In this document: one piece after another, positions 45,476 to 53,652 of the stretch
How the letters are laid out: each line of letters begins with the position of its first letter
How positions within the stretch are numbered: position 1 is the stretch's first letter
Source of the DNA: Sphingobacterium thalpophilum
GTDB lineage: Bacteria; Bacteroidota; Bacteroidia; Sphingobacteriales; Sphingobacteriaceae
DNA length: 64,000 nt
Assembly (NCBI RefSeq): GCF_038396785.1
Contig: NZ_CP151087.1
Location: 3,410,001-3,474,000, forward strand
Direction: 5' to 3'
The notes under the pieces: model-generated
Told to the model about the DNA's origin: nothing
What the model saw: the letters and a program-made list of their open reading frames with translations, nothing else
Databases searched by the model: none
Translations under genes and position numbers: made by a program

Positions 45476-46144
45476 ATGAAGTTTTTACAGACCATATTAT
45501 TACTTATTATTCTGATTGGATGTGGTACCAGATCATCGGAATATTATCGCGAGCAGGCGAATAAACTTGAAAAAGAAAACAAATTTAAAGAAGCAATATT
45601 ACTTCTTGACAAAGGCATTGAAAAAGACCCAAAGAATATCAACGCTTTACTTGACAGGGCTGTCGACAAATCCTATACAAATAAGTACAAGGGTGCTATT
45701 GACGATTATTCAAAAGTTATCGAGCTGGACCCTGACAATAGTCTAGCCTTTTTGAACCGAGGAAAAAACAAAGAAAGGCTTGAAGATCACAAGGGAGCGA
45801 TAGCCGATTTCGATAAGGCAATTAACACTAAGGGGAACGAATTAATTTATGTTGACAAAGTTGAAGACCCCTACGTTGAAACAGGGTTTGAATATGATGT
45901 TAAGATAGAGGAGATCAGGTTCGAACGCGGAATAGCCTACTATAAGATAGGCAATCTAAAAAAGGCATTCGATGATTTTAGTTTTGTAATCCGCAAGGAT
46001 TACAATTTATCAGATTGCTATTATTGGAGAGGCCTGATTTATCTAAGCTACAAGATGAAAGATGAGGGGTGTAAAGATTTAAGCAAGGCTATGGAACTAG
46101 GAGACCCAGATGCAAAAGACCTTCTGGACAAGTATTGTAAATAA
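45476..46144 (+). CDS. TPR lipoprotein
   Basis: 222 aa from the ATG at 45476, lipobox LIGC (MKFLQTILLLIILIGC), so probably anchored in a periplasm-facing membrane. Three or four tetratricopeptide repeats: EAILLLDKGIEKDPKNINAL, GAIDDYSKVIELDPDNS, GAIADFDKAINTK. Ends ...KDEGCKDLSKAMELGDPDA, Sel1/TPR-like. Such proteins scaffold partners; no partner is evident here. Confidence 0.75.
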   Translation: MKFLQTILLLIILIGCGTRSSEYYREQANKLEKENKFKEAILLLDKGIEKDPKNINALLDRAVDKSYTNKYKGAIDDYSKVIELDPDNSLAFLNRGKNKERLEDHKGAIADFDKAINTKGNELIYVDKVEDPYVETGFEYDVKIEEIRFERGIAYYKIGNLKKAFDDFSFVIRKDYNLSDCYYWRGLIYLSYKMKDEGCKDLSKAMELGDPDAKDLLDKYCK

Positions 46145-46464
46145 AAACAGTGAGGCCAGATTTTCGTTTGTTTAGCGGATAGCGCTAAAATTAAACTCAA
46201 AATCAAGTTACGTATTTTCCACCGCTCCTTAGTGGCTTGCGAAACCCCTCAGGTCTTTCCCTGCGCCGTTCTCGCCTTTGGCTGTTTAAGGAATTGATTT
46301 GTTGTCCTGATTCTATAAAAATCCGACCGCTAGACCCATATAGCCTATATATTACCAAAAAAATACTATGATCGGCTTGAAGGAAACTAGCTTTTGGTAA
46401 GGGCGGATAACATATTTTTTATTTAATCTGGAAGCGATACACGATGTACCGCTTCCTTTTGTTA
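46145..46464. other. Non-coding stretch before the integrase end
   Basis: 320 bases with no gene; the reverse-strand part near 46440-46464 holds the integrase 3' flank. No clear hairpin. Confidence 0.3.
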
Positions 46465-47775
46465 TCAAGCAATATTTCTTCCGTTATGGTCTGTCTTTAT
46501 AAATGTAAATGCCTGAGGGGTACATAGCTCAGCTATTTTAGCTTGATTTGCAGGCGCCGGTTTATTCTCGATCTTTCTTTCCAGTCTTTCCATATCCACC
46601 GCAACTCTATTATCCAATAACTTCGCATAGTGCTGTGTGGTCTTGATGTCCGTATGCCCGAGCATCTTGGAAACGGTTTCGATCGGAACGCTATTGGCAA
46701 GTGTTACAGACGTGGCGAACGTATGGCGTGATTTATGAAATGTGAGTTCTTTTGTTATCTCACACAAATCCGCTATTTCCTTTAGATAACTGTTCATTTT
46801 CTGATTGCTGAGAACAGGTAGTACCATATCTTTTGTCATACATGGTGGATAATCATGATACCGTTCAATTATCTCAAGTGCCTTTGGAAGCAGTGGAATA
46901 TTTGATGAGGTTTCAGTCTTTTCCCTGCTGGTGAAGATCCAGAGTTTTCCATCCACTCCCTCGGCAATATCTGTCCATTTTAGTTTCTTCACATCCGCAT
47001 AGGAAAGTCCGGTGTAACAACAAAAAACAAAGATGTCGCGGACATGTGCAAGCCTTGGGATCTTGAACAACTTTTCCTCTATCCTTCGAAGTTCCGCATC
47101 TGTCAGAAACTCCTTCTCTTTAGCCTTCGCCTTGATCTTGTAGAATGCAAATGGATCATCCATTATCCATCGATGTGCAATACAGATTTTGATGATCTTA
47201 CGAAGGTGTTTCATGTATTTTGCCGCCGACACGGCTGAACAGCCCATTGTGGCACGCAGAAAGAATTCATATCCCGTAACAAAGGCATGGTCAATCTTTC
47301 TTGTGTCAATATCCTGCGACCTGTATTCTTTCTCAAGGTATCCACAAACATGTAATAAGGAGGTCTTATAACCTTTAAGCGTATTGGGCTTGAATCCATT
47401 GCCGAGCAATGCTTTCATCTGGATATTGTGTTCCCTAAAAACATCAAGAAATTGCTTTCGCTTGATATCCTTCCCCTGATACCTAAGTTTGATGGATTCC
47501 GCGGTAATTTCCTCTGCGGCAGCCGTCATAGCGGTATGGATTGTACTTACTTTGCTGACTAGGGCATCAAGATAGCTATTAAGGGTCTTGATAGCTTCTG
47601 TTGTGCCTTTCACACGACTGGCTTTAGAGTTCCATTTCGACGGATCGCATTCCCGTCCTGTGGAGACTTCTTTTGGGATACCATCTACGGTAATCCGCAT
47701 GTAGATTGGTTTGGGGCCGTTAACATAATTTTTTGGTTTCTTCAAGTAGAAGAGCAAGGAATAATTTGTGCTCAT
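46465..47775 (-). CDS. Tyrosine recombinase/integrase, IntDOT-like
   Basis: Integrates and excises the element at tRNA-Glu. 436 aa from the ATG at 47775 (an earlier in-frame start at 47835 has no homology). An arm-binding N-terminal domain (SLLFYLKKPKNYVNG...), a SAM-like core-binding domain (about 105-205) and the catalytic domain. Catalytic residues: Ser258 where Arg I is expected (CYTGLSYADV), His347 and Arg350 (HKSRHTF), His374 (LGHTD) and the nucleophile Tyr383 (HYAK). The Ser in place of Arg I is known from the Bacteroides integrase IntDOT. Placed about 310 bp from the tRNA it uses. Confidence 0.93.
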   Translation of the reverse strand: MSTNYSLLFYLKKPKNYVNGPKPIYMRITVDGIPKEVSTGRECDPSKWNSKASRVKGTTEAIKTLNSYLDALVSKVSTIHTAMTAAAEEITAESIKLRYQGKDIKRKQFLDVFREHNIQMKALLGNGFKPNTLKGYKTSLLHVCGYLEKEYRSQDIDTRKIDHAFVTGYEFFLRATMGCSAVSAAKYMKHLRKIIKICIAHRWIMDDPFAFYKIKAKAKEKEFLTDAELRRIEEKLFKIPRLAHVRDIFVFCCYTGLSYADVKKLKWTDIAEGVDGKLWIFTSREKTETSSNIPLLPKALEIIERYHDYPPCMTKDMVLPVLSNQKMNSYLKEIADLCEITKELTFHKSRHTFATSVTLANSVPIETVSKMLGHTDIKTTQHYAKLLDNRVAVDMERLERKIENKPAPANQAKIAELCTPQAFTFIKTDHNGRNIA

Positions 47776-48026
47776 GACAACATCATTTAAGTGAAACAAA
47801 CCGAGCCGCCTTTGTGGCGAGCTCTGCATCACCACTGAAAAACAGATTTCAGCGATGCAAAATTAGCCTTGCAACGAAAACGGATCAAGATGTTTAAATT
47901 ATGAACACATTGACAATCAAACTTTTAAATATATTTCAGTGAGTAGTCAACTCCAAGAAAATGACTCACTGAATGACTCACTTTTTTATTGGGAATTATT
48001 ATAGGTTTTGTAGATACTGAAAAACA

Positions 48027-48060
48027 AAAAAGCCTGCAAATGTTTAATTTGCAGGCTTTT
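48027..48060. terminator. Terminator at right end of the element, replacement for tRNA-Glu
   Basis: AAAAAGCCTGCAAA (48027-48040) / TTTGCAGGCTTTT (48048-48060). Diverged copy of the terminator at 9668-9702, at the same distance from the att core, so the tRNA again has a terminator after integration. Confidence 0.75.
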
Positions 48061-48081
48061 GTATGTTTTGACTTTTAGATG

Positions 48082-48106
48082 TGTAGCCCGTAGGGGAATC
48101 GAACCC
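48082..48106. repeat. Right attachment site (attR-like), within tRNA-Glu
   Basis: 25 bases identical to 9722-9746; covers the T-loop 3' part and acceptor strand of tRNA-Glu plus two bases. Confidence 0.85.
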
Positions 48107-48155
48107 CTGTTTCAAGAATGAAAATCTTGCGTCCTAACCCCTAGACGAACGGGCC
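48084..48155 (-). tRNA. tRNA-Glu (anticodon TTC)
   Basis: Reads GGCCCGTTCGTCTAGGGGTT... on the minus strand, with anticodon TTC in AGATTTTCATTCT, T-arm around TTCGATT and a 7-bp acceptor stem (one G-U pair). 72 nt, no encoded CCA. The gene is complete: the element reconstituted its 3' end. Confidence 0.95.
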
Positions 48156-48295
48156 GTTTTCTGTTTCGGTGTGCAAATATAGAAATATTTATAAATGTGT
48201 CAAAATTTTTATCTTTTTTTTATTCATTTTTTTTGAAATAGATCATAAACCCCTCTAGAATAGCTATATTTAGAGTCATTGAAAAAGTAACCAAC

Positions 48296-50812
48296 ATGAC
48301 TAATTTTAAAAAAATCAAAAAACCGCTACTCTATGCCGGACTAGGCTTTGCTTTATTAAGTCAGGAAGCCTATGCCCAGAAATCGAGCGCTATCGCAGAT
48401 CAACTGCAACTCACCTGGAAGGTCAAAGACGGACAGAATATCCGTAAAAATCCGGTATCCACCCTAATTTTAAAAAACAAGGGGAAAAGTGCTGTTCAAC
48501 TCAACGACTGGAGCATCTGGTTTAATTTTATTCGCTCTATCGATCCAGAAAAGGTCGACAAACGTTTTGCGATAGACCACCGAAACGGAGATCTCTTTCA
48601 GGTTAGCTTTAAGAAAAATAACTTTTTATTAAATGCGCAAGATACAATCCACATCGATTTTATCACGACTGGACTGGTCAATTATACGGATGGACCAATT
48701 GGTCTATACCTAAAAAATAATAAGACTGGGCTTGCAACAAATATTTCGGATTATGCTGCGGTTAAAATTGCTCCCCAGTCGGACGCTGAAAAAACAGCTT
48801 ACTTTGCTTATAAATACGATCAAAATAAGCTGGTAGAGGGTATAGCAGCACAGTATATCATCCCTTTACCAAGCAATATCAGCATCAATAATAACGAAAA
48901 ATTCAACTTATCGACAGGTACCAATTTTTTTATTGACCATGAATTTGCTAGCGAAGGAGGCTTTCTGACAGATTTCCTGACCAGCTATTCAGGCGTTAAG
49001 CTAGCAGCTTCATCCAGTCCACAAGGCGGCATTGAGATTGTCAAAGCAAACAACTTAAAGCCCGAATCCTATCACTTGACGATTGGTGCGAAAGGTGTGC
49101 GAATAGAAGCATCAGATAAAGCTGGTGCATTTTATGCCATACAGTCGTTAAAATCGTTGATCAATCACAGCCAATGGAATAAAGCCGCAAAATCGATCAC
49201 ATTACCATTCGGTAACATTGAGGATAGCCCGCGCTATAGCTACCGTGGATTTATGCTGGATGCTGCCCGTAATTTCCATAGCAAAGCCGAGGTTTTAAGA
49301 ATATTGGATCTCATGGCTTCCTACAAGTTGAACAAGTTCCATTTCCACTTCATTGACGACGAAGGTTGGCGATTGGAAATCCCAGCCCTACCCGAATTAA
49401 CGGCTATCGGAGCCAACCGTTCGGCCAATTTTGAAGATGGAAAGGCAATACAGTCTGCTTATGGATCTGGCGCTACGGCCAAACCGCATCAATTCTACAG
49501 TGTTGCTGACTATATCGAAATTTTAAAATATGCACAGGCAAGACATATCGATGTCATACCCGAGGTAGAAACTCCTGGTCATGCGCGTGCTGCAATCAAA
49601 GCAATGCGTGCGCGTTTTGCACATTATTCAAACCTTGGTGATAAACAAAAAGCGGAGGAATTCCTGCTTGACGATGCAGAGGACAAATCCGTTTACAATT
49701 CTGCACAAAACTGGAATGACAATGTCATGAACCCTGCCCTACCTTCAACCTATCACTTCCTGAGCAAGGTGATCGATGAAATCAAAGCGATGCATGATCA
49801 AGCTGGAGTTCCGTTGAAAATTATCGATTTGGGAGGCGACGAGACGCCAAGTGGTGTTTGGGAAAAATCGCCAAAGGTATTGGCCTTTATGAAGGAAAAT
49901 AATATCGCCAATGTACTCGACGTATGGCCGCTGTATATTACCAAAATTAATACCCTTGTTCAAGGAAAAGGGTTAACGATGTCTGGATGGGAAGAAATGG
50001 GTATGCGCAATAAAGGAAAAGGCATGGTTGTAAATGCCGATCTAGGAAAATCCGGCATCCATTTGAACGTATGGAACAATCTCCCTGGCCAGGGACAGGA
50101 AGACCTCGCTTATCGATTGGCAAATGCAGGATATAAAGTTGTTTATACGAGTGCTGCAAACAACTACCTGGACATGTCTTGGGACCGTGATTTTGCGGAT
50201 CCAGGACACAGTTGGGTTGGTACGGTTAATCTGAATAGAACTTATTCGTTTTCTCCTGAAAATTTCTTCATCAATCTGCGCAAGGATGACACCGGAAAAG
50301 ATCTTAGACCTGAGGCATACACCAATAAAGAACAGCTTACAGCGGAAGGGAAAAAAAACCTCCTCGGTATCAAAGGGGCCTTATGGGCAGAAAAGGCATC
50401 TACTGACCAGCGCCTTGAGGAAATGATATTTCCACGTTTAATAGCGATTGCTGATCGCGCATGGGCCCCCGAACAAACCTGGGAAAAAGGAAATTCTTTT
50501 GACGAGGCCACTTACCGTAAATCGTATACCTCCTTTATCAAAAAATTAGGTGAGGATGAATTGAGAAAACTGGATGGGGTAAATGGAGGCTATACCTATC
50601 GACTTCCTAAAATTGGAATCAAGAAAGAAGGTAGCCAACTCCTTATCAATACCGATTATCCTGGTTTCAAAGTCTATTACAGCGACAACGGCAGTACACC
50701 AACATTGAAATCTAAATTAGTGGATGGTCCAATACCATTCCAGACTGGAAAGAAATACTTATTTAAAGTCTTTGATGCGAAAGGACGATCAGGTGATGTA
50801 ATCAGCTATTAA
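48296..50812 (+). CDS. Beta-N-acetylhexosaminidase (GH20)
   Basis: Removes terminal beta-linked GlcNAc/GalNAc, for example from chito-oligosaccharides or peptidoglycan fragments. 838 aa with signal peptide (MTNFKKIKKPLLYAGLGFALL...AQ). N-terminal CHB_HEX-type domain (TWKVKDGQNIRKNPVSTLIL), GH20b-like domain, then the catalytic barrel (YRGFMLDAARNFHS, KFHFHFIDDEGWRLEI, VIPEVETPGHARA) with the catalytic pair Asp515-Glu516 in LGGDETPSGVW, and a C-terminal CHB_HEX_C-like domain (YTYRLPKIGIKK). Periplasmic or surface. Neighbours include a glucosamine-6-phosphate deaminase, fitting hexosamine use. First core gene right of the element. Confidence 0.93.
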   Translation: MTNFKKIKKPLLYAGLGFALLSQEAYAQKSSAIADQLQLTWKVKDGQNIRKNPVSTLILKNKGKSAVQLNDWSIWFNFIRSIDPEKVDKRFAIDHRNGDLFQVSFKKNNFLLNAQDTIHIDFITTGLVNYTDGPIGLYLKNNKTGLATNISDYAAVKIAPQSDAEKTAYFAYKYDQNKLVEGIAAQYIIPLPSNISINNNEKFNLSTGTNFFIDHEFASEGGFLTDFLTSYSGVKLAASSSPQGGIEIVKANNLKPESYHLTIGAKGVRIEASDKAGAFYAIQSLKSLINHSQWNKAAKSITLPFGNIEDSPRYSYRGFMLDAARNFHSKAEVLRILDLMASYKLNKFHFHFIDDEGWRLEIPALPELTAIGANRSANFEDGKAIQSAYGSGATAKPHQFYSVADYIEILKYAQARHIDVIPEVETPGHARAAIKAMRARFAHYSNLGDKQKAEEFLLDDAEDKSVYNSAQNWNDNVMNPALPSTYHFLSKVIDEIKAMHDQAGVPLKIIDLGGDETPSGVWEKSPKVLAFMKENNIANVLDVWPLYITKINTLVQGKGLTMSGWEEMGMRNKGKGMVVNADLGKSGIHLNVWNNLPGQGQEDLAYRLANAGYKVVYTSAANNYLDMSWDRDFADPGHSWVGTVNLNRTYSFSPENFFINLRKDDTGKDLRPEAYTNKEQLTAEGKKNLLGIKGALWAEKASTDQRLEEMIFPRLIAIADRAWAPEQTWEKGNSFDEATYRKSYTSFIKKLGEDELRKLDGVNGGYTYRLPKIGIKKEGSQLLINTDYPGFKVYYSDNGSTPTLKSKLVDGPIPFQTGKKYLFKVFDAKGRSGDVISY

Positions 50813-50941
50813 TTCATTTGCACGCAAAATGATAAACGCTATTGGCGTTGGCAATAAAAAAAAGCTACATAAAATAACATCAGTCACTTCAAAAATCGAC
50901 TGTTTGAACTGGCACTTAAGCTGATAAAGGCAAAATAGAAT

Positions 50942-50980
50942 AAAAAAAGGGTTGTCCAACTTCTTTGGACAACCCTTCTG
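50942..50980 (-). terminator. Terminator of the TonB-dependent receptor gene
   Basis: 12-bp perfect stem AGGGTTGTCCAA / TTGGACAACCCT, loop CTTCT; on the minus strand followed by T7 (A-run 50942-50948 on +). Lies between convergent genes. Confidence 0.8.
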
Positions 50981-51001
50981 TTTTAGATAGATATTGTATC
51001 C

Positions 51002-53491
51002 TTAAAACTTATAACTCAATGCAACAGCAGCATTTCTCGGATCGATCTGATTAATAAAACCACCTCGGAAGTATGAATTCAATCCAATCTCATTGGTGAT
51101 ATTATTTACAAAGACTTTCGCATCAAATTTGCGCCATTTGTATCCCACCTGTGCATTTAATGTGGTATATGCTGGCATATTGAAAGGTTCTGTACCATAA
51201 TATTCACCATGTCCATTTGGTGTTAAGCTATATTCATTGACAGGTCGGTCTCCAACATAATAAACACCCGCACTTAAACTCAGATTCCGAAGAGCTCCTT
51301 GATTAAATACATATTGTATCCATGCATTTGCCGTATGTTTTGGCGCGTTCATCGGTGCCGATCCATCCATATAGGAAGGTGAATTTTTATATCGCGCATC
51401 TAAATAGGCATAACCCAACATCACTGTTAAATTTTCCAATACACGACCGTTCAACTCAGCCTCAATACCATCGCGTACCAGATCCCCTGCCTTAAAGTAT
51501 AATCCTGTAGCAACATTAGTGCCCGGTGTATACTCAGCGTTGGTCAAGTTAGAGGTATAAATATGGAAATAGGTTAAATTGAAACGTAACCGATTATTCA
51601 GCCAATCGGATTTAATCCCCCCTTCAAATTGTTCGGTTTTAGAAGCACCTGCTGCTGTACCATCGGTTAATGGATTCGCAGCATTCCTTAAATTCGTTGA
51701 GTTTGTATAAGACCCAAATACATTAAAATTCTCAAATGGCGTAAAAATCACCCCCGCCATTGGATTCCATGCAGACTCCCTTTTATTACCGTTTGATGTG
51801 AAATCTTTTGTTGTAATTTCGGAATAACGTAAACCTAATACAGCCTTAATGTATTTATTAAATTCAATAACGTCCTGCCCCATAAATCCTATAGAAGAAT
51901 AATAACTTCGCACAGGCGTTCCAGCTGTGTAGGCGATTTGCTTTCCTTTTCGCTGGTTTCCCAAAGAATCGACATAGACAACCTCGGATAGATCATTTAC
52001 CCAATCGCCGTGAATATCAATAATATCAATTACATTACTATTTTGATCGGCTTTTTTCAAAAGAACATTTTTCTCCAGTGGACTTAATTTTCCTGCAAAA
52101 GAAGTTGTTGTCGCATCAGCGATACGATAATCCACCCCTGCCTGAACCAAATGTTTTACTTTACCCGTATAAAGATCTTTTCCGATCAAGTCAAACTGAA
52201 AAGTTTTATTCTTGTCATCGCGCAGGCTTTTGCTCATTGAGCGCGAGAATGTGTTATATTGTTTTGCATCGTCTTTAATCAATGAAGAAGAAGATGACTG
52301 ATTATCAACCTGATAAGAGGACGTTGCAATAGAAGCTCTGATGCTCCATCGATCGGTCAATTCATGATTGATCTGGGCCATAAAGCTCTTCATCTCTGTA
52401 TTATTATTATCGGAATTGAAGCCCAAAAACTTATTGTTCGGGATAACATATAGCGCATTCACCCCTTGTGAAGGATTTAAATTGACTGCGGAATTAACCG
52501 GCGTGCGATTATCATTAAAATAATCGCCCTCCAAAGTAATTGTCGTCTTATCCGTTGGTTTCCAAGCTAAGGATGGATTTAGATAAACACGGTTAGAGGA
52601 TACACTTTTGCGGTAGCTATCGCTACGTTCATAAGCGCCATCCATTCGAAAAGCAACGGTCTCTTTCTTATCCAGTACCGTTTGGAAATCAAAGGTTGGG
52701 CGGAATTGCCCCCAGCTTCCCGCACGGACACCAATCTCTCCAGAATTCGTGAAATTAGGAGTTTTAGTGACCACATTAATTACCCCTCCTGCATTACCGA
52801 TATCCGTAATAACACCCTGCGTAACCGCAGCAGACCCTTTAATCATTTGAATAGACTCCACACCTTGCATATCAACAACTCCAGATGCAGTTTGAAATTG
52901 AGAGTCCATCCGCACGCCATTCTTCAATACAGGTACCCCTCTGAAACCACGTGTTGACAAAGATTCTTTAACACCCCCATAAGAACCGAACAAGGTTACA
53001 CCCGGAATATTTCTTACAGCATCCGTCAACGTCAGAATACCCTGATCTTGAATGACCTTATTGGAGATGACGGAAATACTCTGAATTTGATCCGAAGGTT
53101 TTAATGGCATACGTGTGATCATTTCCAAGCCTTTTGGCTTCTTGTTGCGTTCACCAAACACTTCTACCTCATCAATGGCCTGCTCATTGCTCACTAGGAT
53201 AATTGGATCAATAATCACTTCAGGGCTCTTCGTGCTAAAAACATAATCAATAACGGTTGTTTGGTAGCCCATATAAGTGAATTTAATGACCGTATTTTGG
53301 TCGATGCCATGTAGTCTAAAATGACCTCTATGGTCTGTACGGACCTTTTTATCTCCGATTGAAACGGTTACTGAACTTAAAGGATTATTTTGTGTATCGA
53401 CGACTTTACCTTTGACGATTCCCGAGGTTTGACCATATACTGCACCTCCGATTAAAAATGTAGAAGCGAGAGCTCGTAAGTGTTTGTCCAT
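51002..53491 (-). CDS. TonB-dependent siderophore-type receptor
   Basis: Outer-membrane receptor that probably imports a ferric siderophore. 829 aa: N-terminal signal sequence, a carboxypeptidase-like regulatory domain (IVKGKVVDTQNNPLSSVTVS), TonB-box region (AIDEVEVFGERNKKPKG), plug domain (VIQDQGILTLTDAVRNIPGVTLFG, RGVPVLKNGVR, IKGSAAVTQGVITDIGNAGGVINVVTK, read in parts) and a barrel ending ...AAVALSYKF. The plug resembles FhuE/FecA types, not SusC. A palindromic operator straddles its promoter, consistent with metal-dependent repression. No siderophore genes are seen nearby. Confidence 0.92.
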   Translation of the reverse strand: MDKHLRALASTFLIGGAVYGQTSGIVKGKVVDTQNNPLSSVTVSIGDKKVRTDHRGHFRLHGIDQNTVIKFTYMGYQTTVIDYVFSTKSPEVIIDPIILVSNEQAIDEVEVFGERNKKPKGLEMITRMPLKPSDQIQSISVISNKVIQDQGILTLTDAVRNIPGVTLFGSYGGVKESLSTRGFRGVPVLKNGVRMDSQFQTASGVVDMQGVESIQMIKGSAAVTQGVITDIGNAGGVINVVTKTPNFTNSGEIGVRAGSWGQFRPTFDFQTVLDKKETVAFRMDGAYERSDSYRKSVSSNRVYLNPSLAWKPTDKTTITLEGDYFNDNRTPVNSAVNLNPSQGVNALYVIPNNKFLGFNSDNNNTEMKSFMAQINHELTDRWSIRASIATSSYQVDNQSSSSSLIKDDAKQYNTFSRSMSKSLRDDKNKTFQFDLIGKDLYTGKVKHLVQAGVDYRIADATTTSFAGKLSPLEKNVLLKKADQNSNVIDIIDIHGDWVNDLSEVVYVDSLGNQRKGKQIAYTAGTPVRSYYSSIGFMGQDVIEFNKYIKAVLGLRYSEITTKDFTSNGNKRESAWNPMAGVIFTPFENFNVFGSYTNSTNLRNAANPLTDGTAAGASKTEQFEGGIKSDWLNNRLRFNLTYFHIYTSNLTNAEYTPGTNVATGLYFKAGDLVRDGIEAELNGRVLENLTVMLGYAYLDARYKNSPSYMDGSAPMNAPKHTANAWIQYVFNQGALRNLSLSAGVYYVGDRPVNEYSLTPNGHGEYYGTEPFNMPAYTTLNAQVGYKWRKFDAKVFVNNITNEIGLNSYFRGGFINQIDPRNAAVALSYKF

Positions 53492-53518
53492 GTTAATAAT
53501 TTTGGTAATTATTTTTAT

Positions 53519-53568
53519 TTATTCTAAATAATAGCGCAAAGGTATAAAAAATAACCTATTTAGAATAA
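53519..53568 (-). promoter_or_regulatory. Inverted-repeat operator over the receptor promoter
   Basis: Perfect 11-bp arms TTATTCTAAAT (53519-53529) and ATTTAGAATAA (53558-53568) flank TACCTTTG (minus-strand -7 box, 53537-53544). A half-site pair like this suggests a dimeric iron- or manganese-sensing repressor (Fur/DtxR type); the repressor identity is inferred. Confidence 0.6.
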
Positions 53569-53578
53569 TTAAAAACAA

Positions 53579-53614
53579 AAAAGTCCTGAACCACCTCAGG
53601 CTCAGGACTTTTTT
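53579..53614. terminator. Terminator after NagB-LmbE gene
   Basis: AAAAGTCCTGA / TCAGGACTTTTTT with a roughly 10-nt loop, just before the promoter region of the receptor gene and after the stop of the deaminase (53653). Confidence 0.7.
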
Positions 53615-53652
53615 ATGTCGTCAGACAGTTATTATATAGTCAGACAGGTATT

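Larger units (their letters stand above)
9722..48106. mobile_element. Putative 38-kb integrative and mobilizable element in tRNA-Glu
   Basis: Bounded by 25-bp direct repeats derived from the 3' end of tRNA-Glu (9722-9746 and 48082-48106). Contains an integrase beside the intact tRNA, an excisionase-like HTH gene, a MobC-like protein and a BmgA-like relaxase. No coupling protein or type IV secretion genes are visible, so transfer would need a helper element. Cargo covers a secreted-peptide cluster, an NTPase/TPR operon, a SusC/SusD unit and a structured RNA. Two insertion-sequence remnants around 20.7-23.5 kb show secondary insertions. The limits are read from the repeats; nested older elements inside are possible. 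Confidence 0.75.
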
